Source: Saturnia japonica (Eukaryota > Arthropoda > Insecta > Lepidoptera > Saturniidae). Taken from it: 64,000 nt of DNA. Of the stretch, positions 15,401 to 27,300 are shown in pieces. Both the position numbers and the translations under genes were made by a program. The DNA lies in assembly GCA_033032175.1 (NCBI GenBank), contig CM065311.1:4767190-4831189 (forward strand), written 5' to 3'. Numbering within the stretch: position 1 is the first letter of the stretch; each line of letters begins with the position of its first letter. Below the pieces are notes generated by a model. That model was not told the origin of the DNA and made no database searches. It saw nothing but the letters and a program-made list of their open reading frames with translations.

Positions 15401-15917
15401 TTTTCGCGAAACTAACAACAATGGGTTTCATTTCTAAGCGGCTCTCTAACACGAGGGTCGGCCTGTTTCGTTCGACAGGAAACCGCTGTCGATGACGACC
15501 ACGACGACCGCTCACCCGCTCACGTCGTCATCGCCGCCGCCGCCGCGGTCCGAGCACTTGCCGACTCACTTTGGACTCACTGACCTCCTCGGCAAGCTCC
15601 GACCCAGTTCGCTTGACGGCCTCCAGTCTCCTCATCTCAAAACCAGCGCGATGTTAAAGTCTCCACCGCAGATCGACTCTCATTACTCGCGTGCTTCCGA
15701 CGCTCACTCGCACGATCATGAACAAGAGCAAAAAGAAGAGCCCACTCAAGGTCCTTATGAGGATGATGATGGTATGGTGGGTGATGACCCAGCCGCCTAT
15801 CTGGCTCATGAGGCCGGCGACACTCATACTGCTGATGATGCTCCATCTACCGCCGAGCCAGACGCTACTGAACATTCCGTCCATGCCAGCGGTATGCTGG
15901 CACCTCCCGCCTATTAG
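6348..15917 (+). CDS. C-type lectin domain protein, secreted/cell-surface type (5 exons, 5' incomplete)
   Basis: Exons 6348-6453, 10702-10778, 11863-12070, 14386-14541 and 15479-15917 join in phase (2, 1, 2 and 2 nt carried over) into about 328 residues. The N-terminal part reads QLDGVQYFISRMNPYS, then an A-x-QYCRSLGLQLASFET block typical of the start of a C-type lectin fold. Next comes FWTSGNNLGTDMYLWMSTG, the WIG-like core. Exon 4 gives the C-terminal core: C, F-x-W, C and FICEQTRC. The usual sugar-specificity motifs EPN and QPD are absent. An acidic insert (residues from about 105) replaces the long loop, so Ca2+-dependent sugar binding is doubtful. After the domain come a conserved-looking CYYYNYGSIPVSSAQG segment and a low-complexity tail. 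The signal-peptide exon was not found. The family is clear; orthology to a named fly lectin is not claimed. Confidence 0.85.
6454..10701. other. Intron of the lectin gene filled with old repeats
   Basis: No exon was seen on either strand. Repeat-like parts are about 6545-7270 (family B, see 11,049), 7990-8180 (starts actagctgtgcccgcgg) and 9000-9215 (ttcacacgtgtt then ccaaatttcagcctaat). The last two resemble the RTE/SINE tails widespread in Lepidoptera. Confidence 0.6.
10702..10778 (+). CDS. Lectin gene, second visible exon
   Basis: The acceptor ttttttcag and donor ctggtaagc flank 77 nt coding SLGLQLASFETKEKAD and so on. This is the helix-strand segment found in C-type lectins (A-S-F-E-T-K-E). 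Phases 2 and 1 match the neighbouring exons. Confidence 0.85.
11049..11330 (+). repeat. Dispersed repeat family B (SINE-like)
   Basis: It begins taggttta-gcgtttggc-acaat and ends ttcaccgaaaact-aagctcattg, then gtgtc-tgtacacgcta. The same ordered words occur at 6563-7260 (+) and inverted at about 20,115-20,345. In the 7.2-kb copy the block ggattcgaact resembles an RNA polymerase III B box, so a tRNA-derived SINE is possible but not shown. Confidence 0.5.
11863..12070 (+). CDS. Lectin gene, third visible exon
   Basis: The acceptor is tacatag and the donor cacgggtacgt. The exon has 208 nt. It encodes FWTSGNNLGTD and YLWMSTGLPF (core of the fold), followed by an unusual Asp/Pro/Gln/Thr-rich insert of about 35 residues (ADDSIDPLDVPQGST) where calcium-binding loops usually lie. 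Confidence 0.85.
12071..14385. other. Lectin-gene intron with RTE/SINE-like tails
   Basis: No coding exon was seen. Two fragments, 12,238-12,490 (actagctgacccgcgtaacc onward, with gagattagcgtgttcaa) and 12,890-13,075 (actagctgtgtcccacg onward), belong to the dispersed ctagctg(t)g-cccgcg family found throughout the window. Confidence 0.55.
14386..14541 (+). CDS. Lectin gene, fourth visible exon (C-terminal half of the domain)
   Basis: The acceptor is gtattccag and the donor caggggtaatg. It carries the last conserved cysteines and the FICEQTRCYYYNYGS segment. If the donor is not used, the frame meets TAA at 14543-14545, directly after the domain, so a short form without the tail is possible. 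Confidence 0.85.
14542..15478. other. Last intron of the lectin gene
   Basis: Mostly AT-rich. A GC-richer island at about 14,705-14,840 has open frames on both strands but no good splice sites and no match I recognise. It may be a repeat remnant. Confidence 0.5.
15479..15917 (+). CDS. Lectin gene, terminal exon: low-complexity tail
   Basis: The acceptor ttcgacag joins in phase with exon 4 to give GKPLSM and a Thr run, then Ser/Pro-rich, His/Glu/Asp-rich and Ala-rich stretches, ending at TAG 15915-15917. Codon use is GC-rich compared with the flanks, which supports real coding. No membrane segment or GPI-like hydrophobic end is present, so the protein is likely secreted if it has a signal peptide. 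Confidence 0.8.
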
Positions 15918-18121
15918 AGTCCGACTCGATGGTCGCACCTTTCTAAGCTTCTTATATTAATTAGATATGGAATCTACCAAAAGTATTATTGCATTATTAA
16001 GGCATCTTTATGAATCTTATGTTATATCTTAGGAGCTTGCTTGTTGAGAGTACACCGCATGTCTTGGTTTTAATGATACTATGAAACGTATATTAATGAG
16101 ATTTTAAGGATCCTAAAAGTAGCGTGTCAATATATTGACATAACTGTGGGGATTTCGAAGGTTTAATGGGGCAATATTATAATATCAATTGAAGATGCTG
16201 GCGACTCGTTTAATGCGACTTACCTCCGTCTTCTTTAACTTTGAATATCACAAAATAAGTATTCGATTTATTATAGGTATGTTAACTTCGCTAAGATAAT
16301 TATTAAGTAAAATGTGTCAGATCTCCTGTGTCTTCTTATATACAACAAAGTGTATTAACACTAATAAGAAAATTTAGTGGATATTTTATCGGCACATATC
16401 ATTTGAATTAGTGATTTAAGATAATGTTTATAAATATGACGTACCTAGTTATTTAAGTGTATTTAGGTGTAATTCAAGAATTTAAGTTTTAGTGATGTAG
16501 CGAAGTTCATAAACTTTAAACTATACAAGAAGTACGTAACATTGTTTTATTTGACCTCCTGAATGTTAATCCTGGCATATATAATTTCTGTTCAAAAAAT
16601 TGTTAATAGTAACAGACTTAAAATTAAATTTTGTGTATACACTTAATGCATTAAACAAGCACCACCCTTAAACACCAACATTGGTACCACCAAAAAGATA
16701 TTAACTACAATAAATTAGGGAAATTAACAACTTGGGACGTTGTACAGAGTGAATTTAACACATTTTCTTTTGCTCACATTGAATTTTGAATTATTCAAAA
16801 TTGCTTAATAACCTAATAATAACGTTGTAGAGTTACATTTCACTTCAACTGAAGTGTCTTTGAATCGTTTTAGCAGTTTTCAATTATTAATATTAGATCA
16901 CACAAGAAAAAATAAAGGTTACAAATCAAAACCGCAAGGAAAATGAAAATCAAAATATTCTTTATTCAATTTAGGGCCTATGAAGGTACTTATGAACGTC
17001 AAAACACTACTGCCGGTTCGGAAAATATCCCAGACATCGAGAAGAACCGGTAAGAAACTCGATCGGGTTTGGGTTTATCTTTTTTTTTGTTAACTGTACA
17101 AATGTTAATATAACAGGTACAATAATAATATATTAGTGGATGCACAGAGAGGGAGTCACTTCCAGACATCACTATCAATCACATAATTTTTTTTTTTGAC
17201 CCAACCTATTATATAACCTTTTGACAGTAAAACCCGCTTGACATGGCTCTTGAACTTGTTGTCCGGCAAATCAGTAATGTGCTTCGGGGTTTTGTTATAG
17301 AACCTAACACTATTACCTAAAAATCTTTTATTAGTCTTACTAAGTCTAAAACACGGTAGGAATAATTTATCTTTACTTCTAGTATTTACTTTGTGCTGAT
17401 TTTTAACAAAATCCAGCTTGTCTAAGTTTTTACGGACATACATTAAGTTATCAAAGATGTATTGAGAGGGCAAGTTAAAATACTAAATTCCTGGAACTTG
17501 TTCTTTAGTGATTCGCGGGGTCTCATATTGTAAATTGCTCGAACTACCTGCTTTTGTAATATAAATATGGCATCTACCTCAGCAGCTGAACCCCACAGCA
17601 AAACACCGTAAGACATTATGCTATGAAAGTAAGCGAAGTAGACTAACCTAGCGGTGGCAATATCTGTTAACTGGCGAATTTTGCGTACTGCGAATGCAGC
17701 AGAACTTAATCTTCCCTCCAAAGTTTTAATATGCGGACCCCACTGTAATTTTGAATCAAGGGCAATGCACAAGAAGACAGTATTAACAACTAAGCCTGGA
17801 AGCTGATTTTAGTTTCGGCTTTCGAAAATAATTTTTCATTTACCACTTTTTGTTAGCACTGTGATCAATAAGGCGATGTTTATTAACTTAATGATAATTG
17901 CAAAATGGTTTTCAATACAGTTGAAATCCTTTAAAAAATTATCCACATAGAAATTAAACATGGTTCTGAAAAGTGTTCAGTAATAGACCGAAATAAAACA
18001 TCATACATATATAAATATATGAGACGTAATCATAAACTTTGCATTTAGAAATGCAGACTTTTATATAAACAACACGAAAATGATAAATATAATTATCAAA
18101 CTGAACTAATTAAGTACTTAC
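15918..18121. other. Intergenic stretch between the ends of the lectin gene and the visible carboxypeptidase exons
   Basis: The lectin 3' UTR should occupy the first part; aataaa-like words occur near 16.7 and 16.9 kb. The rest is AT-rich apart from the retrotransposon remnant at 16.95-17.8 kb. I looked on the - strand for the missing carboxypeptidase exons (the DLNR and HGHSR-type motifs) and saw none. Confidence 0.55.
16950..17800 (-). mobile_element. 5'-truncated non-LTR retrotransposon with reverse-transcriptase C-terminus
   Basis: Read on the - strand, 17,772-17,156 encodes the C-terminal part of a non-LTR reverse transcriptase (LDSKLQWGPHI, YFHSIMSYGVLLWG, IYNMRPRESL, then SQYIFDNLMYVRKN). 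A 1-nt deletion near 17,470 breaks the frame between SILT and PSQY. The 3' untranslated part (cgatcgggttt, tctttttttt) follows. Related pieces lie at 1.35, 49.9 and 63.8 kb. The clade is not assigned. Confidence 0.8.
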
Positions 18122-18300
18122 CAACCGTTGAGGACACCTTCCACATTCAGCATCGGAATAATCTTGAAGACGTATTTATTACGAAGAGCTGATGCAACAA
18201 CCGTATCGCCCAACAGACATCCCAATGTTCCGTCCATCACCCAAGATGCGTTGCTCTCACCAGGGTGTACTCGTGCCGTTAGAAAAACTATTTCGCGATC
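18122..18300 (-). CDS. AGTPBP1: CCP1 exon 19, zinc-binding HPGE segment (last visible exon)
   Basis: The acceptor is ttgttgtag and the donor ggttggtaagt. It encodes [41 protein letters not shown] supplies two zinc ligands of the M14 fold. If the donor is not used, the frame reads NGW then TAA. The exon coding the next block of the catalytic domain was not found at lower coordinates. Confidence 0.93.
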
Positions 18301-21300
18301 CTACAACAAAACAATACAATTACAGATGCTTAATAATAAAAATACAATAAAATCTGAAAAGCCTTTATTAAAGTTGATTGGTTCGGCCACTATATTTTTT
18401 GATACTGAAAATAATAAAAAAAGTGATGAATAAACTATTCTTGAACACATGACCTTTAATTAACATCATCTACACATCATCGGCTTTTCCTGTATGTTTA
18501 GTTAAATATAAGTAACGTTTATCTTTAGCTTTGTTTTCTTGTAAATATATGGATTAAACAAAGTGGGAAATATTTAGTCGGTATATAAATTGTGACATAT
18601 TTTTATAAGTAAGACTGCATATTATATGTAAAATTTATGTAAATATGACACATGTGAACTAAATGTGATGGTCAAACTAAGGTCACGTGTTTATTGGGCA
18701 GTGACGATCAAAAATTTAAGACATATTACTTGTTAAGCGAAGTTGAAGAATTAATTGAACTTGTATGTAATATTGATTTCCAAAATGAAATAAAATAATA
18801 ATAATATAAAACTCATGGGTCATACCACAACAGGATTTGTAGGTGTGTCTTCAGCAGATACTGTTAGTAGAGGCACCTCGTTATTATTTATTGAATAGCA
18901 GAGAGGTTCAGCGCGAAAGTAGGAACCAGGTGGCATTTGAAGACTCCATTGCCAGATGCGGGCCTATAGAAATATAAAAATTTTTAATTTTTTTAAAAAT
19001 TCAAGGTTTTCATCACTTACTGATGGTATGTTTCCGGAACAATACAGAGAAAGAAAATCTAGTAGAGGTTTTTTGATGTCAAATTGTGGAATCAGGGCGC
19101 CTTCCATGCTAAATTGTCCAAACTTCACAGTGCTGACCCCCTTTGGGTAAACAAATCGATAGATAGTTACTAAAAATAAAATTTGTTAAAGCAACTAGAC
19201 CGCCGTAATCCTAAGGCCATAAAACCAAGAAAAAAATTGATTTGCCAAATGTTCATAGCAGGCAGATACAAGTACTAGTTTTTCATTCACCAGTTTTTGT
19301 TTTCGTTATTTTCACTATGTATTTATGGAATCAAGACATCCGGTGTGCCAGTGAGTAAAAGTACTAAAATCTAGGCCTCAAAAACGATAATAAAATTTTA
19401 GATTTTGTATGTCTGGACATGTTTAAGGTATTCAATATCATTTTGCATTAAGCACGGAACCTACACACATACCATCATCATCGAGTAAGTGAAGGGGTAA
19501 TGGTAGGCGATGTAACAAACATCGTTCGAATGCGGGAACTCCATGTTAAAGGTGACAGTTAAGTAGCATTTGTTGTGGCTCTTCTGGTTGGCGTAATGGT
19601 AGCTGTTGCGGTAGTAGCAGATGTCAGAACCAGTTCGAACCCAACCTATAATAATATAAATAATTATTAGTTATATTTAAAAAAAATTACGACACCCTAT
19701 GTAAAGTATATGGACTACAAATTGATTAATATTATATCAATAATAAATTAATAGGTCGGGGAAAAAGTTTGCATAAAGAGAAACATGTATCAAAAAAGAA
19801 AGCTATTGCAAGGTAAGCTTACCTGGTTTTCCTAATACAGCTTCTTTTACAGAATACATCACAGGTTTCATTCCAAAGTTGAACTGACTATCGGATTTCT
19901 CACAGTTGACAATGTTGAAAATATACGGACGTCCTTGTTGCATGTTGCGGACCTCAAAGTAGAACCATTGGTGTCTCTTCGTGGAGTTAACGTCCGGCAT
20001 TAAGATCAGTTCGTACTCTCTTGGACCTATCTGGAGTTAGTTAGCATTCGTAGGTACATTTGAATTTAGTAATTACTTGCGTATTAAAATGTACTGAAGC
20101 ATTTTGAAGCAACGACTGCTAAATGGTAGCGTGTATGGACATTGTGTCGATCGTTGTGATGTCGAATACCTGCAATAAGCCTGAGCTTTCGATGAAGGAG
20201 TTCATCTTAATGAAACCATGGTATAGTGGGATGTTATTTTCTAATACATGCCTGTATAGCTAGCCCCCTAAAGTTAAAAATCTGTTGCCAAACACCTATA
20301 GGTGTGTTTCGTTATTTGCAATTATTGATAGCCAGATCACCCACTAAGCTTAGCATGTTACCATATTTTTATTATTATAAAGAATTTAAATAATGAACTT
20401 TGTTTTTGATAGAATAATATCTTTTTATTTTAACCATTTTACAATACTCCTATTAAACTTCAGTGAACGTTCGTGAATCTATTTTAATAGACATGTAGTC
20501 ATGTCTGTATAAGTAATAGTTTTTCCAAATTTCCGATGGACATACTGTATAAAGGACAATGATCACGAATATGAAATAAAATAAATAATTGTCTGTTTAT
20601 ATGCCCGGATATAACTCAAACTGTTTTTCATTCATTTGTTCTTGAACGATTCCTTTGCATTTTGTACACGGGAAGCTTATGTCATTGGGAAATTCATAGG
20701 CTATAACATTGTTCAATAATACTTTTAGAAATAAATTAAAAAAAAAACATCAAACCTCAACCGATTCTAATCTAATTTTGTAGACTGGAAGCATAAGTCA
20801 TTCCATAACTGATAGGCTATAAGAATCGTCAAGAATAAATTTAGGTAAAGTAAAAAAAAAATTTAGAAAAAGATTTCAATGAAGTTTTGCCAAACACGGG
20901 AGGTTATAATATGTAATTTCTCGTTATAAGATTTTATGGATTGTCAATAATATGAGTAAAAATAAACATACGTACATAACATGTACGTATATAGATTTAA
21001 AGTTTGACTAATTTACTGCTTGAGGAAATGGAGCAAGCAATTGCGTATCATATTATTATTTTATAAAAAATAAAAAATGTTTTATACTAAATAGTATAGT
21101 GTACATTTCTTTGCGACAAATGACAATTAATAATAATTACCTGAATAGCTTTTCTTAAATTACCAGACTCAAATCTAGACTCGAAGTTGAGTCGCGAAGA
21201 AAAGTTATTAGCTTTTGTTATTTCTTGTTCGTCGGTGTTAGTCAGGAAAAGAGTATCCAAACTGAAATTGGAAAATAACAACATCAAAAATTTAGTTACA

Positions 21301-24300
21301 TATATAACTATTATTTTAGCTTAATATTAAATTATTTATGTAACTGTTGTATAGACAAAATATATCTCTATATAAGTAAATAAAACGATAGAGGCAAACA
21401 CTACTGGATAAATTTTGATAAATTTTATTTTTTTAATCCTTGGATACTTGGATCTTTTTTTAAAGTGAAACTTTTATTAGATCGTCTCAAAATTTTTGGT
21501 CTTTGTGTTGCATGTCGCGTGACGGTCGGCCGCGGAGTAGGGATAAAGTGAAAGGCGCTCACCAGAGCAGCCAAGGCCAATATGGCGGCGCCTATAGTTC
21601 GCAGCAACTGACCGTGTAGTGTATAGACTATTACTCATTTGTGAATTTTTAGTTATATGTCTATAATGTGAAAAAAAGTTTCACTTTTACCGTGGTTTCA
21701 TAAAAACACACAATCACAATCAATTTTTTTTTAATCACGATATCTTTATAACACTATTTATGTAGTCCATACGAGCGAAGCCGCGGGCACAGCTAGTTAA
21801 ATAATACATTTAATCATTGAATGAGGTATATATTTTGTCAAGTTGTTTTTAAAATTGAGCTTTTAAATCTTGCAGCAAACGTAAATCAGCCGAACGATAC
21901 AAATATTGGAATGAGTGCCCCGTAGCCCTTTAGTTACTAAATATTTTGATATTAAATTTTAGATCTATTTATATATCATAGTTGTTTTAACAAATTTAAC
22001 GTAATTTATACTCGCGATATGACTAGTTCCCTATCCGTAAAATTCGAGCTAAACTAACATATACATATATACATGTTCCCCGCCTCCTGGGAGGAAGGAA
22101 GGGAACATTTGTATGTGTATTTAGTGATCTGAAAAGTATTTCTACACAATCTAGCGTAAAAAAAGAAAAAAAAAAGGTTCCTTTCATAACCTATGTACTT
22201 ATGTGGTGTGCACGTACGAATGTTCATATGGTAGAAGAGATGCACGTGCAGTGTCACTTGTATCGCGTGGACGGCTGCCAGACTCACACCGAGGATCGGA
22301 CCTAGGCTTGACCTGTCGCTAGAGAGGATGGACGTGGAGGTGCTAAATTTATACGCACCCATCAACGTATAGAGTATGTGTCAGTAATGTCAGTATCAGT
22401 AAAGTAACTATCTTACCTTTTTTGGGACGCTGTATCATTTACGGGTGCATTGCCGTTGACTTGATCTACATCGTAAACAACTTCATTCATATAGGCTTCA
22501 GGATTTATAGCTCTGTCTACACATGACAACAATTTTGCCCTGAAATGTTTAACAAATGCTTATTGACATTACAAAAAGGCACTTAATGGCTATATAGCTA
22601 ACTCAGATTAACATGAAAGCACGAGTTTGAGATTTCAAAGTGCCTTTTAACATTTAAATCAATCACGATAATTTTTTTAATTTATTTATTTAAAAATACA
22701 TCTGGAAATATGCTGCTAATAACAATAGGACAACCCTATTGAAGGTACAATCAACTAACCTGCAAGCAGTTCTTTCCATTTTATTCAAAGGTTCAGGTTG
22801 GATAAAGCTCTGGCCCCCCATCATATCTGGGTATGCGACCTTCACAAATGGTATCACACTTCTCACCCTTGACGACATTGTGCAGTATACCGACGCAAAA
22901 GAACTGTACTTAGAAACGTCCTTGTGAATTTTGAGGGATGAACAAGACGTAGTCGCTGAAATAAAGTAACAAATTTTTATAAAATGCAAATTCAATAGAC
23001 ACCGTATACTAATAATAACATTGTTTTATATAAAGAAACATAAATTACTATTTATTACCATGATTTCTTTATGAATCGCGTTACAGTTCTTAAAATATAT
23101 TATATTCATATTATTAATTAATTTCATTATGCTGTCGTTCTCTATGGTGTCAGTAAATTACCCAATAGCAGAATAACGACAACAGTTTATAATAATAAAT
23201 TTTTGAAATTAATTCTCCCTCTCTCTCCTATACCTTTCTTTGGTTCTCTTTAACTGATACTTTAGCATGGTAAAAATAGCAAAAGATCGATTGTTGTGGA
23301 GTCCTTTTTGTTTTCTTTAATAGGGATTTTTATATTGTTAACACAAATTCAAAAAATTGAATAAAAGACGGTCAATTTTTTGAAGAGATCGGCCTTTTAG
23401 ACCTCGATTTATTGTGAATCGATACATCAGAGTTAGATTCGAATCGATCTTTTTCGGAATGAATTGCCTAGCAGCGATGCGGCACTCGACTTGCTTGCGT
23501 GATTATATCCAACCTAGGGTGACCACTTATCAATATGATTTATTATATAAAAAAATGGTGGTGTGGTCAACTCATATTGGAAAGTTCTAAATTCTCTGAA
23601 ACTGTACATTTTTTAACTTTATGTAAACAATCAATAATCATCATTTTACAAACCAGTTTCAAAGTTTCAGCCAATACAACTGAATTGATATAACTTTTTT
23701 ATTTATGAACTCATTGAAGTAAAACCACACTAAATGTTAAGTCAACCTTACCAAAATATATTAGTTGAAACCGTTTCCAAATCAGTTAAGCCGTTTCTGA
23801 GATTAGCGCGCACAAAAGTTGGCAAACAGACAAACATACAAAAATTCTAACAATCATTGTTTTGGCTTCTCCTGCGTTTATAGAGACCCCCAATAATAGT
23901 TTTTCTCATATATCTTCTATGTACAGACATCGATCAGTTATGTTTTTATTATATGTATAGATAGATGTAGATATGGTGGTCGCGATCCCTACCACCCCAC
24001 TATATTATTGCATATACACCGACTGATCTCTGAACACGATGAACCAAAAGGAACTCATAGTTGGGTTTATCACTATTTGTATGGTGGTCGCGATACCTAC
24101 CACCCCTCTATATTATTGCATAAACACAGACTGATCTCTAAACACGACAAAGCAATAGAAAATCATAGATGGATTTATCACTCTATGCGTATGGTATTGT
24201 AAATCATCACTTATTGTACCACCCTGCCGATTCATTTTTCAAAAACTCGAAACCCTTTATTTCTTCCTAAAATCATAAATACGAATTTTCATATCCCTAA

Positions 24301-27300
24301 ATTGAGAAATATTGGGTTCTTCATACAAAATTTCATCCCCTATTTGACCACTTCATGTTTTATCTTTGCGCCATAAGGTAACCTATGTCCGTCTCCAAGG
24401 TCCAATATATCTCTTTTCATCAAAATTGGTTTAACGGGTTCTTCGTAAAAAACTTTATTCCCTATTTCACCCATTAAAGTTTTATTTTCACCACATAAGG
24501 TAGCCAAAGTCTTTCTCCAAATTCCTACATATCTCTATATCAAAATTCATCAAAATTAGGTTCTTTATACGAACATTCACCCCTCATTTCACCCCTTCTA
24601 ATTTTATTTCCAAAAGTAGCCAATGACCTTTCTCAACCAAAGTTCTTCAAAATTGGTTCAGCGGTCTAGGCTTGAAAATGCAACAGACGGGACAGAAAAA
24701 ATTACTTTCGCATTTATAATATTAGTAGGTATGGATTATTCAATTCATTATGCAGTCATTTTCTATAGTGTCATTTACCAATTAAAATACTAACAGTAAA
24801 TTATTACCCAACAGCAAATTAAAGAAAACAGTTTATAATAATTAATTTTTGAAATGAATGCACTTTCACTATATACCTGTAATAAATTCTCTCTCTCTAT
24901 ACCTTTCTATGTTTCTCTATAATAACTGATACTTTAGTAAGGTAAAAATTACAAAAGATCGACTGTTGTGGTTCCCTTTTAATTTTCTATTTTATGGATT
25001 TTTATATTGTTAATACAAATGCGAAAGTGAATCGAAAAAAGATCAATTTTTGAGAGATCGATCTTTTAGACATCGATTTTTTTGGGAATCGATTCATAAG
25101 AGTTCGATTCGAAATGAATTGCCATCCCTAGCAGCGGCGCAGCTATATTCAACTAACAATATCCAGCCTATGCAGACCCCCTTTTAATATGATTTAACAC
25201 ATAGAACTGAGGTCAATTGATATTGGAAATTCATTTTATTAAACTCTTCATTTTATAACTTTATGAAAGGTTTCGATCATCATCGTTTTACAAACCATAG
25301 TATACAGATAGCTAAATTTTCAGTCAATTCAACTGAAGAGCTATTTTATAGCATTTTTATCAAAAAAATGTTCTACGTGATTTTTTAAATTGATATAACT
25401 TTTTTATTTATGAACTTATTGAAGTAAAACAAACACTAAATGTTAAGTGAACCTTACCAGAACATATTAGTGAAAAAAGTTTCCAAATCGGTTATGCCGT
25501 TTCTGAGATTAGCGCGCACAAAAGTTGGCAAACAGACAAACAGACAAAAATTTTAACAATCATTGTTTTGGCTTCTCCTGCGTTTATAGAGACCCCCAAT
25601 AATAGTTTTTTTCATATATCTTCTATGTACAGACATCGATCAGTTACGTTTTTATTATATGTATAGATTAGTTATTATTGCACAAAAGTACTTTTTATTT
25701 GAAAATTTTTGAAATAATTTTACGAAAATATAATAATTAGAAAATGCGAATAAAATAAACTAACACAAATAATAATTATATGACAAATCTACTCACAAGT
25801 ACTTTCGTGTATTCTATGAAATCCTTGAACAAACGAAGGCGACTGTGAAGGTCCGATAGTTTTATCATAATCCGTATTGCCTAGAATTGCTGTTAATGAT
25901 AAGTTCAGTGAAGATGATGTGTTCCTGATTTCCACTGGCTTGGGACACGAGGAAATCTTCTAGTATTGACCCTCGAGAATTCGAACGGCTCTTCACCAAC
26001 CTTACTTGTTTATTGTATGAACCGAATTCTTTAAAGTAAATAAAATATCTGGAAATAAAGATTGCATTCACATTTATCGTTGTCATTTAATTTTAATAGT
26101 TATTATAAAATCTATACTAATATTATAAAGCTCAAGACATTGCTTGCTTGTTTAAACACGCTAACTTCTGGAACCTTTGGAAACTTTTTGAATTTTGTAA
26201 CCTATTTATTGAGGAAGGTTATTATAGGCTAACTTCACGCTACGACTTTGCTGTTGTACGGAGCTGTGCAAATTTCGACCAATAGAACTGAATCTATAGT
26301 AAATTTCGACTAATAGAAATTGCATCTCTACGTTTTATGCAATTCTATTGGTCAAAATTTGCACAGCTCCGTTTTAGGGAACAGGCAGCCTAAGAAGCGG
26401 AGCAGTATCCATGAACGTCAAGCAATTTGGAAAGTTGTAGGCAAGTCAGAACAATAATAAGCTACACGGATGCGTTGCCGACGACGCGCTAAGAAGGGTT
26501 AGCCGAATAAATTTAATACGGGTAAATTTTTAGTGAGATTAGATACATTATAGATAACCTTTAATATAATAATAACTGGAACGATTAATTTAATTGATCG
26601 AACATATTTATTGTTGATATGATTCTTACTTTTTTAAGTCTTCGATATCTCTCTCATTAGGATTGATCCACAGTGAGCTCTGCAAGCTATCGCCACTCTT
26701 ATTTTGAATTTTATCATTATCTTCTTGATTTACATTCTTTACATCATTATCGTCAAAGCCGATTTCAGGAAATTCGTCCATAGCATCGATATCAGTATCA
26801 GGACCGTCTTCGTCAAGATCTGAGTTGACCGTTTTAGAGTCTGAGTTTGCTCCATCGTCTTCATCGTCATGACACGCCCACGAAGCAGTTGTGCCTGAAA
26901 GTAAAAATAATTTTATTTAGAAATTATTATTAAAATTGTTTCAGTTCTGAAACATTCTCGTTCATTGTGCACTTACTGGTTTTAGTATTTTGTCACAGCG
27001 CTCTAGTCATATTTGTAGGTATTGATACTAAGCAAGCACAAAAATAAAAACTACTACTCAGATAAACCTCACTATGTGAAGATTACTTATGTGAGTAATA
27101 TACATAATTTTTATTTTTGTTTTTAGTAGCTATATTCTTTGAAAACTAAATTTTTTTACTTTCTGCGAAAGAGAAAATAGGAACGTCTTGGGGTACAAAC
27201 TTTGTGAACCCCTTACTTAATGGAATTATCTTATTGTCCGTCAGTTGTAAATAATCTTATTAGTGAGTGTAAAACACTTAATGATCGTATTAGAAAACAC

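Noticed and set aside
21425..21607. Signal-peptide-like - strand open frame between CCP1 exons 14 and 15
   Set aside because: It begins with TTG rather than ATG, has no splice support, and the sequence (gcgccgccatattgg and so on) looks like a dispersed repeat.
22054..22365. 103-codon - strand frame in a CCP1 intron
   Set aside because: No start context or acceptor/donor pair in phase with exons 14 and 15, and it includes a long Phe run from a poly-A tract.
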